From Actinomycetota bacterium (GTDB taxonomy: Bacteria; Actinomycetota; Nitriliruptoria; Nitriliruptorales; Nitriliruptoraceae): a stretch of 60,869 nucleotides of DNA. How positions within the stretch are numbered: the stretch's first letter is position 1; every line of letters starts with the position of its first letter. The DNA lies in NCBI GenBank assembly GCA_019347575.1, contig JAHWKY010000030.1, forward strand, positions 1 to 60,869, in the 5' to 3' direction. The notes beneath the pieces are model-generated. The model was not told the origin of the DNA. It was given only the letters and a program-made list of their open reading frames with translations, and made no database searches. Below are positions 16,210-25,183 of this stretch, piece by piece. A program made the translations under genes and the position numbers.

Positions 16210-17934
16210 TCAGGCGACGTCGTCGATGCTGGTTCCCGACCAGCGCTCGAACGCCGTCCGCTGGTCCTCGGAGGGATCGTCCACCGCGCCGATGCGACGT
16301 CGTGGGGCCGGCTCCCCCAGGGTGACCGGCAGCAGCAGCAGGCGCGGCCCACGGAGGACCGCGAGTTCGACGGTGACCCCTGCGGCGTGCTGACGCAGGA
16401 CCGCATCGAGTTCGCCGCGCTCGACGCGCTGGCGGTCGATCGCGACCAGTCGGTCTCCACCCGTGACCCCGCCCCGCCACGCGGGTCCATCGCGCAACAC
16501 GGCGGTGAACCGCACGCCCTCGTCGCTCTCTTCCGTCTGCGCGCCCAGGTGGGGGGCGGGTGGATCGTCGCCGCCGTCGGGGTCCTCGGCCAGCGCGAGG
16601 CCGATGACCTCGAGCAGTTCCTCGAGCGGTGGATCGTCGGTGCCGGCGACGTGGTCGTCGAAGAACTCCGACAGGTCGGTGCCGGCGACCTCGGACGCCG
16701 CGGTCTCGACGTCGGCCTCGGTGTAGCCCTTCCCGGTCCGTCCGAAGCGGCCCCAGAGCAGACGCAGGACGTCGTCGAGCCCGTCCCCGGTGGGTTCCGC
16801 ACGACGGACCAGCAGGTCCAGGCACCATGCGAGGTTGGCGCCATGTGCGTAGTAGTTCACGGTCGCGTTGGGTGAGTTCTCGTCGCGCACGTAGTAGCGC
16901 GTCCACGCGTCGTGGCTCGCCTGACGGACGGACTGCAGCTTGCGACCCGGCGTCTCGAGGCTCGACCGCCACCGCTCCGCCGCGCGGTCGAGGTGGCGAC
17001 GCGGTCCCCACGCCCCCGCGCGGAGCGGCAGCAGGTCGTCGTAGTAGGCGGTCCAACCCTCGGCCACCCACAGCGAGGGCGTGTGCGTCGGACGCTCGAG
17101 GTCCAGCTCCACGAGCTCGACCGGGACGAGGCGCTTGACGTTCCACAGATGCAGGTACTCGTGAGCCACCAGCTCGAGGAACGAGCGGTAGCGGTCCGCG
17201 GTGCTGAAGGTGGTGGCCGGAACCATCAGTACCGACCCGTCGCGATGCTCCAAGCCACCACCACCGCGATCCCACGCGGTGCAGAGGAACGTGTACGCCT
17301 CGATCGGCAGGTCGCCCTCGAACAGCTCCACCGCCTTCTCGGCCACCGCCCTGATGTCCTCGGCGATGCGATCGAGATCGGGGCGTCCGCTGTGGCCCGC
17401 CCAGACGAACCGGTGCGGGACGCCGGCGACCTCGAAGCTCGTCTCTGGATGCGCCCCTGCCTCGAAGGCACTGTCGACGAGGTGGTCGTAGTCGGTGGCG
17501 GTGAAGCGATCGTCGCCGGGCAGCAACGACCAGACGTGCCAGCCATCGGGAGCGTCCACCGTGACCTCGTGCGGCCGGTCGCGAGCGCCATCGACGAAGG
17601 GGAAGGTCGCGGCCCCGACGAGGAGGGCGTGATGGTCGTCGACGTGGTTGGAGCGGACCGTCAGCTCGTTGGCGTACAGCTCGAGCGTGAACGTCGCCGC
17701 ATCGGGAGACACCAGCCAGGCGGTGTGGCCGTCGGACCGGACGCCAACCTCGGTGCCGCGATCATCGGCTGCTCTGACCTGTTGCACGTGGTGCACGTAG
17801 TCGCGGACGACGTAGCTGCCGGGGGTCCACACCGGCAGCACGATGCGCTCGGCATCGTCGGGGAGCATCAGGGTCACGCGGACGAGGTGCTGGCGGTGGC
17901 CCGACAGATCGATCGCGTAGCGGATGGGATCCAC
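16210..17934 (-). CDS. M61 family metallopeptidase with PDZ domain
   Basis: A 574-residue protein resembling glycyl aminopeptidases of family M61. The zinc motif H-E-x-x-H is in LVAHEYLHLWNVKR near residues 252-265. An N-terminal beta domain (IRYAIDLSGHRQHLVRVTL, VLPVWTPGSYVVRDY) precedes it. WVAEGWTAYYDDLL supplies the third-ligand region. A PDZ domain is at about 460-540 (WRGGVTGGDRLVAIDRQRV). There is no signal peptide, so it is probably cytosolic peptide turnover. The GTG at 17934 gives the family N-terminus. Confidence 0.9.
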   Translation of the reverse strand: MDPIRYAIDLSGHRQHLVRVTLMLPDDAERIVLPVWTPGSYVVRDYVHHVQQVRAADDRGTEVGVRSDGHTAWLVSPDAATFTLELYANELTVRSNHVDDHHALLVGAATFPFVDGARDRPHEVTVDAPDGWHVWSLLPGDDRFTATDYDHLVDSAFEAGAHPETSFEVAGVPHRFVWAGHSGRPDLDRIAEDIRAVAEKAVELFEGDLPIEAYTFLCTAWDRGGGGLEHRDGSVLMVPATTFSTADRYRSFLELVAHEYLHLWNVKRLVPVELVELDLERPTHTPSLWVAEGWTAYYDDLLPLRAGAWGPRRHLDRAAERWRSSLETPGRKLQSVRQASHDAWTRYYVRDENSPNATVNYYAHGANLAWCLDLLVRRAEPTGDGLDDVLRLLWGRFGRTGKGYTEADVETAASEVAGTDLSEFFDDHVAGTDDPPLEELLEVIGLALAEDPDGGDDPPAPHLGAQTEESDEGVRFTAVLRDGPAWRGGVTGGDRLVAIDRQRVERGELDAVLRQHAAGVTVELAVLRGPRLLLLPVTLGEPAPRRRIGAVDDPSEDQRTAFERWSGTSIDDVA

Positions 17935-18150
17935 TAGGTGGCCTGCGCGTAACGCCGGTTTCGGCTGATGGAGGCGAGGTCGTTGCTGGCAAGGCGCCGG
18001 AGGAGGTCGTACCGGTGCTGTACGGACGACGACGGCAACGCAGCCAGCGGCGACCTCGGCCCGTCAGGCGGAGGCATGTGTTGCGCGCAGGTCACCTAAG
18101 TCTCCACAGCGGCTCCGGGCCGGGCGAGGCTAGCTCGTCGGCCCGGTCGG

Positions 18151-18156
18151 TACCTT
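18151..18156 (+). promoter_or_regulatory. Candidate -10 element TACCTT for dnaG
   Basis: TACCTT lies 20 bases upstream of the dnaG GTG, leaving a short leader that contains AGGAG at 18166-18170. Confidence 0.35.
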
Positions 18157-18176
18157 CCGTACGACAGGAGCGGGAC

Positions 18177-20003
18177 GTGGCCGGTCGGATCCGACGCGAG
18201 GACATCGAGGCCCTGCGCGAACGCGTTGACGCCGCGGACGTGATCGGCGACCACACGAAGCTGACTCGGGCCGGAGCGCGCCTCAAGGGTCTGTGCCCCC
18301 TGCACGGCGAGCGGACGCCGTCGTTCACGGTCGACCCGGGGCAGGGGCTGTGGCACTGCTTCGGTTGCCAGGAGGGGGGCGACGTCTTCTCGTTCCTGCA
18401 GAAGGTCGAGGGGCTCAGCTTCGTCGAGGCGGTCGAGCAGCTCGCGCGCCGCGTCGGGTTCCAGCTGCGCTACGAGGAGCTGTCGGCGGGGGAGAAGCGT
18501 GCGCTCGGCGAGCGCAGCCGTCTCGTGGCGATCAACGCGACCGCCTCCGAGTTCTTCCGCGAGCAGCTGCTCACGGACGCTGGCGCGGCCGCGCGCGACT
18601 ACCTCAAGGGGCGCGGCTTCGGGCGCGAGGACGCGGACCGGTTCGCGCTCGGGTTCGCACCGCTGGAGTGGGAAGGGCTGTCGCGTCACCTCACGGCACA
18701 ACGCTTCGACGAGCGCGAGCTGGTGAAGGCCGGTGTCGCGGTGCGCTCGGAGCGTGGCCGGCTCCGGGACCGCTTCCGCGGCCGGTTGATCTTCCCCGTG
18801 CTCGACCTGTCCGGTGACGTCATCGGGTTCGGTGGCCGCATCCTGCCCACGCTCGACTACGGCGACCGTGACCCACCCAAGTACCTCAACACCGCCGAGA
18901 CCCCGATCTACCACAAGAGCAAGGTGCTCTACGGCATGAACTGGGCCCGCGCCGACATCGTGCGCAGCGGCGAGGCGTTGATCTGCGAGGGCTACACCGA
19001 CGTGATGGCGCTGCAGCAGGCGGGGTTCGGCAACGCGGTGGCGACGTGCGGGACCGCCGTGGGTGCCGAGCACTTCCGGCTCCTGGAAAGGTACGCGGAT
19101 CGCGTCGTGCTGGCGTTCGACAGCGACGAGGCAGGCGGCAAGGCCGCCGAGCGGGCGTGGGAGATCGCCCGCGACTTCGATCTCGACGTCCGCGTGCTCG
19201 TGTTGCCCGCGGGCCAGGACCCCGCCGACCTCGTCCGCGACGCTGGTGTCGACACGATGCGGGAACGCGTCGCTGCCGCGACCCCGGTCATCCCCTTCGT
19301 GCTCCGCCGCCACGTCGAGGCGTTCGACCTCGAGCAGCCCGAAGGGCGGGCGGCCGCCGTCCGTGACGTCGCCCCGATCCTGGCGAGCATCCCCGACCCC
19401 GTCCTGCGACACGAGTACACCCGCGTCCACGTCGCCGATCGTGTCGGCCTGTCGTTCGACGTCGTCGCGCGGGCGGTCGAGGGCGCAGGTGGCGACGTCG
19501 GCGGTGGTGGACGGATCGCGACGCCGGCGACCCGCACCGCCGAGCTCGATCCGCCACGTGATCCGCACGCCAGTGCCCAACTCGAACGCGAGGTGCTGCG
19601 TGTCATCCTCCAGCGCCCCGACCTCGTCCCCGATGCGTGGGCCGAGGTCACGGAGGACGATTTCAGCCACCCCCGTGCCAAGAGCGTCTTCCGGGCGGTC
19701 GCAGCGGGCGGCGGGCTCGGCGCCGACCTCACCTCCGTGCTCGATGCTGCCGAGGACGACGAGGCGCGCCAGCTGATCCGCGCGGTCGCGCTCGAGGACC
19801 CGACGGTGGAACCGGACGCGACGCACGTCGCCGCCCTGGTATCGCGCCTGCTCGTGCGACGCCTCGAGGACGAGATCGCGTGGCAGAAGGCCGAGCTCGA
19901 GCGCCTGAACCCGACGACCGATCCCGACGCCTACCGCCGGCGGTTCGAGGAGCTCATCGCCCTGGAGGCGCAGCGCCGCGTGCTCCGCGCGGTCGAGGAG
20001 TGA
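18177..20003 (+). CDS. dnaG: DNA primase
   Basis: A 608-residue primase that lays RNA primers at the replication fork. The GTG at 18177 has AGGAG at a 6-base spacing. The N-terminal zinc ribbon has Cys40, His43, Cys61 and Cys64 (LCPLHGERTPSF ... LWHCFGCQEGGD). The catalytic core includes YFNT-type KYLNTAETPIYHKS, and the TOPRIM acidic residues are in ALICEGYTDVMAL and VVLAFDSDEAG. The C-terminal part (about 470-608) is the helicase-interacting domain. It lies immediately upstream of rpoD, the classical macromolecular-synthesis arrangement. Confidence 0.96.
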   Translation: MAGRIRREDIEALRERVDAADVIGDHTKLTRAGARLKGLCPLHGERTPSFTVDPGQGLWHCFGCQEGGDVFSFLQKVEGLSFVEAVEQLARRVGFQLRYEELSAGEKRALGERSRLVAINATASEFFREQLLTDAGAAARDYLKGRGFGREDADRFALGFAPLEWEGLSRHLTAQRFDERELVKAGVAVRSERGRLRDRFRGRLIFPVLDLSGDVIGFGGRILPTLDYGDRDPPKYLNTAETPIYHKSKVLYGMNWARADIVRSGEALICEGYTDVMALQQAGFGNAVATCGTAVGAEHFRLLERYADRVVLAFDSDEAGGKAAERAWEIARDFDLDVRVLVLPAGQDPADLVRDAGVDTMRERVAAATPVIPFVLRRHVEAFDLEQPEGRAAAVRDVAPILASIPDPVLRHEYTRVHVADRVGLSFDVVARAVEGAGGDVGGGGRIATPATRTAELDPPRDPHASAQLEREVLRVILQRPDLVPDAWAEVTEDDFSHPRAKSVFRAVAAGGGLGADLTSVLDAAEDDEARQLIRAVALEDPTVEPDATHVAALVSRLLVRRLEDEIAWQKAELERLNPTTDPDAYRRRFEELIALEAQRRVLRAVEE

Positions 20004-20022
20004 GCGACCTCTCGTGACGCCT

Positions 20023-20036
20023 ACACCCGAGCGGGT
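20023..20036 (+). terminator. Short hairpin between dnaG and rpoD
   Basis: CACCC GAGC GGGTG forms a 5-bp stem with a 4-base loop shortly after the dnaG stop. There is no T run, so it is only a weak terminator or attenuator candidate. Confidence 0.25.
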
Positions 20037-20043
20037 GGGGCGT

Positions 20044-20049
20044 TAGCAT
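20044..20049 (+). promoter_or_regulatory. Candidate -10 element TAGCAT for rpoD
   Basis: TAGCAT lies 31 bases upstream of the rpoD GTG, with a GGAG ribosome site between them, so the sigma-factor gene may have its own promoter as well as readthrough from dnaG. Confidence 0.35.
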
Positions 20050-20080
20050 CGACCGTCACGGCCCATCGAAGGAGCCTGGG

Positions 20081-21340
20081 GTGGTGCAGGGCACGCTCGA
20101 TCCGCCCCCACCACCGCACGCGTCCGACCAGTTCGGTGACGCCTCCCGATCCCACGGGGCGCCGGGTACGGGCCCCCCCGCCGCCGCAGCGCGGGTCGTG
20201 GAGTTGCGGGCACGCATGGACGAGGAGCAGTCCGAACTCGACATCCTGCTCGACCGCAGCCGCGAGCGCGGGTTCGTGACGACCGCCGAGCTGGCCGAGC
20301 TCGCGGGGCGCGTCGAAGCCACCGCCGAGGATCTCGTGCGTGCCGCGCACCGGGCCGGTGTCGCGATCATCGACGTCGGCGAGGATGCCTCGGGCGACGA
20401 TCGCGAGCCGGAGAAGGAGGCGGCCACCACCGTCGACGCCGTCCGCCAGTACCTCAACGAGATCGGGCAGGTGGACCTGCTCGAGCAGGAGGAGGAGGTC
20501 GATCTCGCCAAGCGCATCGAGGCGGGGCGCATCTCCGGCGAGATCCTCGATTCCCCCGCGCACCTCGGCCCCGAGCTGCGAGCACGGCTACGCCGCATCG
20601 AACGCGACGGTGCCACCGCCAAGGCGCACCTGGTCGAGGCCAACCTGCGGCTGGTCGTGTCGATCGCGAAGCGCTACATCGGCCGCGGGATGCAGTTCCC
20701 CGACCTGGTCCAGGAGGGCAACCTCGGCCTGATCCGCGCGGTCGAGAAGTTCGACTACACCCGTGGCTACAAGTTCTCGACCTACGCCACGTGGTGGATC
20801 CGCCAGATGATCAGTCGCGGTATCGCGGACCAGTCACGGACCATCCGCATCCCGGTCCACCTCGTCGAATCGCTGAACAAGATCGCGCGCGTGGAGCGCC
20901 ACCTGCTGCAGAAGTACGGGCGCGAACCGACCCTCGACGAGCTCGCGTCGGCGGTCGAGATGGACCCCGACCGGGTCGAGGAGCTGCGGTCGCTCGAGAT
21001 CGACCCCGCCTCGCTCGACGCTCCGGTCGGCGAGGACGCGGGAGCCTCGCTCGGCGAGCTCGTCGAGGACGACAACGCCGTCGTGCCGATCGACGCGGCC
21101 TCCCACCTGCTCCTGCAGACCCACCTCGGGTCGATCCTCGCCGAGCTGAACGATCGTGAGCGGGTCGTCCTCGAGATGCGCTTCGGTGTCCGTGACGGCG
21201 AGACCCACACCCTCGAACAGGTGGGGGAGGCCCTCGGCCTGACGCGCGAGCGGATCCGCCAGATCGAGGCGAAGGCGCTGGCGAAGCTGCGTCATCCCTC
21301 GTACGCGGACGCGCTGCAGGGCTACCTCGTCGATGACTGA
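20081..21340 (+). CDS. rpoD: Primary RNA polymerase sigma factor (SigA/RpoD)
   Basis: A 419-residue group 1 sigma-70 factor. After a Pro/Ala-rich N-terminus come a region 1.1-like helix set, region 1.2 ([20 protein letters not shown]), region 2 with core- and -10-binding [19 protein letters not shown] and [14 protein letters not shown], region 3 ([13 protein letters not shown]) and region 4 helix-turn-helix ([20 protein letters not shown]). The length is close to HrdB/SigA minimal forms. Its last 8 bases overlap the start of yqgE, indicating translational coupling. The TA(C/G)NNT elements proposed in this window would be its targets. Confidence 0.96.
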   Translation: MVQGTLDPPPPPHASDQFGDASRSHGAPGTGPPAAAARVVELRARMDEEQSELDILLDRSRERGFVTTAELAELAGRVEATAEDLVRAAHRAGVAIIDVGEDASGDDREPEKEAATTVDAVRQYLNEIGQVDLLEQEEEVDLAKRIEAGRISGEILDSPAHLGPELRARLRRIERDGATAKAHLVEANLRLVVSIAKRYIGRGMQFPDLVQEGNLGLIRAVEKFDYTRGYKFSTYATWWIRQMISRGIADQSRTIRIPVHLVESLNKIARVERHLLQKYGREPTLDELASAVEMDPDRVEELRSLEIDPASLDAPVGEDAGASLGELVEDDNAVVPIDAASHLLLQTHLGSILAELNDRERVVLEMRFGVRDGETHTLEQVGEALGLTRERIRQIEAKALAKLRHPSYADALQGYLVDD

Positions 21341-21875
21341 GGCCACCCGCGGCAGCCTCGTGGTCGCGACCCCCGGTCTGGCCGACCCCAACTTCGCCCA
21401 CTCGGTCGTGCTCCTCCTCGATAACGGCGACGACGGGGCGCTCGGGGTGATCCTGAACCGGCCCACCGAGATCGAGGTGGTCGAGGCGTTGCCGGTCTGG
21501 TACCCGATCGCTGCCGAACCTCCCGTGGTGTTCGAGGGCGGTCCGGTGGAGCCGTCGGCGGTCCTCGCGTTGGGACGCAGTGACGTCGACGCCGACCGGG
21601 GCACGTGGCGACGCGTCACCGAGGACATCGGCATCGTCGATCTCAGCATCGACCCCAGCACGCTCGACGGCCTCGTGGCCGTGCGGGTCTTCGCCGGCTA
21701 CTCGGGGTGGGCCCCGGGCCAGCTCGAGGGCGAGATCGAGGCCGGAGGTTGGTTCGTGCTCGAGACCCGCCCCGACGACCCCTTCGTCGCCGATCCCGAC
21801 GGGCTGTGGCAGGACGTCCTGCGCCGTCAAGGCGGTGTCTACGTGACCGCCTCGGAGGACCCGTCACTCAATTAG
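21333..21875 (+). CDS. yqgE: YqgE/AlgH family protein
   Basis: A 180-residue protein of the DUF179 fold: [20 protein letters not shown] near the N-terminus, [30 protein letters not shown], and [19 protein letters not shown]. The family is widespread and of uncertain molecular function. The ATG overlaps the rpoD stop by 8 bases, so it is expressed with the sigma factor. Confidence 0.92.
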   Translation: MTEATRGSLVVATPGLADPNFAHSVVLLLDNGDDGALGVILNRPTEIEVVEALPVWYPIAAEPPVVFEGGPVEPSAVLALGRSDVDADRGTWRRVTEDIGIVDLSIDPSTLDGLVAVRVFAGYSGWAPGQLEGEIEAGGWFVLETRPDDPFVADPDGLWQDVLRRQGGVYVTASEDPSLN

Positions 21876-21958
21876 GGCCTTGGTCGTTCGGACGGGTGTT
21901 CACGGGGTGTCTGCGCCCCTGAACGGGCTGCGCCCGATCCCGTGTCACACCCACGTCG

Positions 21959-21964
21959 TACCTT
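21959..21964 (+). promoter_or_regulatory. -10 element TACCTT of a probable leaderless promoter
   Basis: TACCTT is followed by GGGAGC and the ATG at 21971, the recurrent 6-base spacing. Confidence 0.5.
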
Positions 21965-21970
21965 GGGAGC

Positions 21971-22819
21971 ATGGATGACAACGGTGTAACTCAGCCTCCC
22001 GAGCAGGGCACCCTGCCGCTCGAGACCGCCGCGGACGCCCCGATCGCGTACGAGCTCACCGCGCGGGCCCGTCGCGCGGTCGCACCCGACTCGCTGCCAC
22101 CCCTCGAGGTCATCCCCGAGCGCGGAGACGCGGGGACCGTGGTGCTCGAGCGCGGCGATACCCGAGCCGCCCGTGCCCGGGCGCTCCGGCGCGCCGGGAT
22201 GTCGCACGAGCGGATCGCCGACGAGCTCGACGTCGACGAGCTGCTGGTCCGGGCCTGGTGCGGGGACATCGCCTCGGGCCGTCCTGGCCGTCTGTCCGTG
22301 GTCGAGCAGCCGACGGCGCCGGCTCGTGTCGAGGCCACGCCACCGAGGCCGGACACGGCGGCCATCCGCACCGCGGCCCGCGCTGACGCCAACGATCGGC
22401 TCGATGGGCCGACGGTGTCGTTCGTCGGCGGGCTCGGTCTGACGCTGGCTCGCACCGAGGTGTCCGAGCACGCTGCCCTGATCGCGGTGGCGGACCAGCA
22501 GGTCGCGGCGGCCACGGTTCGCTGGTTGCTCGACCACGCTGGCGTCGACCCGCGGCGGCTTCGTGTCGTGCTCAAGATCGCCCCCGAGTTGGCAGCCGAC
22601 GTCACGGTCCACTCCTGGGCCGCCGCGATGGAGATGGACCCCGAGACCTTGGTGCACACCAGGTGGCGCGGCGCTCCGACCGGCGATGCGGTCGAGGCGC
22701 TCATCCGGATCGCCGACCCCTCCGTGGCCGCCAGACTGGCGGGGTGGCGCGAAGCGTTGCTCGACCGACTGGGTGTCGACGCTCGTCCGGACGCCACCGA
22801 GACCGCGCCCGGTTCTTAA
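21971..22819 (+). CDS. HTH protein with degenerate LAGLIDADG-like C-terminal domain
   Basis: A 282-residue protein not belonging to a family I can name. Residues about 66-100 (ARALRRAGMSHERIADELDVDELLVRAWCGDI) form a helix-turn-helix of the kind that reads DNA. Residues about 140-275 (FVGGLGLTLARTEVSEHAALIAVADQQVAAATVRWLL to AARLAGWREALLDRLG) follow, segment for segment, the C-terminal domain of the HTH protein at 31966-32619, including RWL-x-x-x-x-x-VDPRRLRVVLKI against RWLRTFFEIDEERLRVALYL. The acidic GEG and the cysteine and histidine residues of that paralogue are lost, so any catalytic or metal role is probably gone. The start is leaderless. Confidence 0.6.
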   Translation: MDDNGVTQPPEQGTLPLETAADAPIAYELTARARRAVAPDSLPPLEVIPERGDAGTVVLERGDTRAARARALRRAGMSHERIADELDVDELLVRAWCGDIASGRPGRLSVVEQPTAPARVEATPPRPDTAAIRTAARADANDRLDGPTVSFVGGLGLTLARTEVSEHAALIAVADQQVAAATVRWLLDHAGVDPRRLRVVLKIAPELAADVTVHSWAAAMEMDPETLVHTRWRGAPTGDAVEALIRIADPSVAARLAGWREALLDRLGVDARPDATETAPGS

Positions 22820-22839
22820 GGACCGAGCGGCCCGGTGCT

Positions 22840-22845
22840 TACCCT
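22840..22845 (+). promoter_or_regulatory. -10 element TACCCT of a probable leaderless promoter
   Basis: TACCCT is followed by GGCGCC and the GTG at 22852, the recurrent 6-base spacing. Confidence 0.5.
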
Positions 22846-22851
22846 GGCGCC

Positions 22852-23199
22852 GTGGATCGACCGGAGCCGGGCTTCGAGCGTGCGGCGCCTTCCGACGAGG
22901 TCGGAGGGCCGCCGTTCCTACGCGTCACGATCGGTGACACCGAGGTGCTGCTCGGCCGGCTGCCCGACGGCGCGGCGGTGGCGTTCGATCCGGCGTGCCC
23001 GCACCAGGGCCACCAGCTCTCGCGCGGGTTCGTGACCGATGACGGCTGCATCGAGTGTCCCCACCACTTCTACGCGTACGACGCCCGCACGGGGACCAAC
23101 ACCTTCCCCGGTGACGACCAGGATCTCGCACTTCCCGTTCACGAGGTCCAGGAGGCCGAAGGCTGGGTGTGGGTCCGGCTCGCCGCCCCCACCTCGTGA
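22852..23199 (+). CDS. Small Rieske [2Fe-2S] protein
   Basis: A 115-residue soluble protein that is essentially one Rieske domain. The iron-sulfur ligands are in CPHQGHQL (Cys, His) and ECPHHFYAYD (Cys, His). The size and lack of membrane segment suit a ferredoxin component of a non-haem oxygenase or a nitrite-reductase small-subunit-like protein; no partner reductase or oxygenase is adjacent. The GTG at 22852 is set by the promoter spacing. It converges with the MMPL operon. Confidence 0.85.
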   Translation: MDRPEPGFERAAPSDEVGGPPFLRVTIGDTEVLLGRLPDGAAVAFDPACPHQGHQLSRGFVTDDGCIECPHHFYAYDARTGTNTFPGDDQDLALPVHEVQEAEGWVWVRLAAPTS

Positions 23200-23215
23200 C
23201 CACCGCTCCAGCCGC

Positions 23216-25183
23216 TCAGTCGGCGTAGGCTCGCTGCGAGGGCCACCAGTTGTGTCGCCCGATCAGGATCGCCAGCGACGGCACCAGGAACGAACGCACG
23301 ACGAAGGTGTCGAGCAGGATCCCTACCGTCGTGGCGAAGCCCATCTGCGCTAGCGAGGTCATGGGGGCAGCCATGAGGGCGGCGAACGTCCCAGCCAGGA
23401 TCAGCCCCGCCGAGGTGATGACCCCTCCCGTCAGCCGCAAGCCCTCGGCGACCGCATGGCGGGTCGTGCGGGTCATCGCCTCCTCCCGGACACGGCTCAT
23501 CATGTAGATGTTGTAGTCCGCTCCGAGCGCGACCAGCAGCACGTACAGGAACGGCGGGATCCACCACGCGAGCCCCTGATGGCCCAGCAGACCCTGGTAG
23601 ACGATCGTCGTGAGGCCGAGCGCGGTCCCGAACGACAGCAGCACCGTCGCCACCATGTAGATGGGCGCCACCACCGCCCGCAGGAGCAGCACCAGGACCA
23701 GGAACACGCCGACGATGACCGCGACCACGATCAGCAGGAAGTCGCGGTCGACCGCCTCGTCGAGGTCCTCGAAGAAGGCCGAGACGCCAGTCGCCACCAC
23801 CTCGGCGTCCTCGAGCGGCGACGACTGCAGCGAACGCTGTGCGGTCTCACGGATGTCGGGGACGAGCGCGACCGCCTCCGGCGAGAACGGTGAGGCGTCG
23901 AGACCGACGAACACGCGCGTGCGGGTCGCGTCCTCCGTCACGAAGAACTCGAGCTGTTCGCGCACGTCGGGCAGCGCCTGGACCATGCCCGCGGTCAGCA
24001 CGAACGGTCCGCCCTCGTCTCCGAGCAGCAGCTCGCCGAGGCCGGCTTCCTCGATGCGTGACGCTGCTTGGCCGAGGCCGTCCGCGAGCTGAGCAGCGCC
24101 ATCTTCGAGACGGCCGAGGCCGGCGAGCAGCTCGTCGATGCCCGCCGCCAGCCGGTTGATGCCCGGTCCGGCCTCGGCCAGACCGGTCTGCAGCTCCTGC
24201 AGGCCCTCCACCAACCGTGCCAGGCCGTCGTCGATGCTGCCGACACCGTCCCGCAGCTCGTCGACGCCGCCGATGGCCTCGCCGAGCCCCGCCTCCAGCT
24301 CTCCCAGCGCCGCCGGCAAGCCGTCGTACTCCGGATCGACCTGAGCTCCGGTCGTCGGATCGCGCCCCGTGATGTAGCCGAAGGCTTCGCCGACCGCCTC
24401 GACCGCTTCGGGGTACGCGGGGTCCGTCCGTCCGACGGTGAAGTCCTCGAAGAGCCGGCTCCAGGCGGAGCGGATCGCCTCCTCGGCGGGGACCGCCACG
24501 TCCTGGCGGAGCCGCCCCGCGCCGTCACGGGCATCCGCCAAGCCGGTCCGCAACTCGCCGAGCCCGGCGTCGAGCCGATCGAGGCCGTCGCGGACGCGCG
24601 CGGCGCCGTCGATCAGCTGACCGACACCGTCCACGGCGTCCGAGACCCCGGACCGCAGCTCCGGCAGCCGTTCGTCGATCTCGCCGACCCCCATGCGCGC
24701 CTGGGCCAGGCCGTCCTCGATGCGCCGCGCCCCGGACGCCGCCTCCTGCAGCCGAGTGGGCAGCTCGGACAGCTTCTCGGCCTCGGGGGTCGTGGTCAGC
24801 TCGGGGCGCTCCCCGTCGGTGGGCATCGCCACAGAGCGGACCGACGCCACGCCATCGAGACGCTTGAGGTTGCGGGACAGGTCGCCGAGGGCGCGGAAGC
24901 TGCCGGGGTCGAACACCGATGCGTCGTCGTCGATGACGAGGATCAGCGGGGCGATGGTGCCCGGGGGGAAGTGCTCGGCGAGCAACTCGAAGCCCTCGAC
25001 CGATCCGGCGCCGTCGGGCAGTTCCTCGAGCGTGTCGTTCGACAACCGCATCGACGGCAGTGCGAGCAGCGGCGGGACCAGCAGCAGCAGCGCGAGCGCC
25101 AGAATGCGACCCGGGTGCTCCATGACGGTCGTGGCCAAGCGGCCCCAGAAGCCCTCGGCACGCGGTGCACGGTCGTCGCTCAC
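23216..25183 (-). CDS. MMPL/RND-type transporter half with large coiled-coil extracellular domain
   Basis: A 655-residue protein: one N-terminal membrane helix (ILALALLLLVPPLLALPSM), a large external region, then five to six C-terminal helices with the MMPL pattern FLLIVVAVIVGVFLVLVLLLR, VALGADYNIYMMSRVREEA and GFATTVGILLDTFVVRSFLVPSL. The external region holds many heptad-like Gly/Leu repeats (RDGLDRLDAGLGELRTGLAD) predicted as long helices. One half of a normal 12-helix RND exporter is present; the other half is the upstream gene, whose stop overlaps this GTG by 4 bases (25180-25183). Cargo is probably lipid or a hydrophobic compound, by family. Confidence 0.85.
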   Translation of the reverse strand: MSDDRAPRAEGFWGRLATTVMEHPGRILALALLLLVPPLLALPSMRLSNDTLEELPDGAGSVEGFELLAEHFPPGTIAPLILVIDDDASVFDPGSFRALGDLSRNLKRLDGVASVRSVAMPTDGERPELTTTPEAEKLSELPTRLQEAASGARRIEDGLAQARMGVGEIDERLPELRSGVSDAVDGVGQLIDGAARVRDGLDRLDAGLGELRTGLADARDGAGRLRQDVAVPAEEAIRSAWSRLFEDFTVGRTDPAYPEAVEAVGEAFGYITGRDPTTGAQVDPEYDGLPAALGELEAGLGEAIGGVDELRDGVGSIDDGLARLVEGLQELQTGLAEAGPGINRLAAGIDELLAGLGRLEDGAAQLADGLGQAASRIEEAGLGELLLGDEGGPFVLTAGMVQALPDVREQLEFFVTEDATRTRVFVGLDASPFSPEAVALVPDIRETAQRSLQSSPLEDAEVVATGVSAFFEDLDEAVDRDFLLIVVAVIVGVFLVLVLLLRAVVAPIYMVATVLLSFGTALGLTTIVYQGLLGHQGLAWWIPPFLYVLLVALGADYNIYMMSRVREEAMTRTTRHAVAEGLRLTGGVITSAGLILAGTFAALMAAPMTSLAQMGFATTVGILLDTFVVRSFLVPSLAILIGRHNWWPSQRAYAD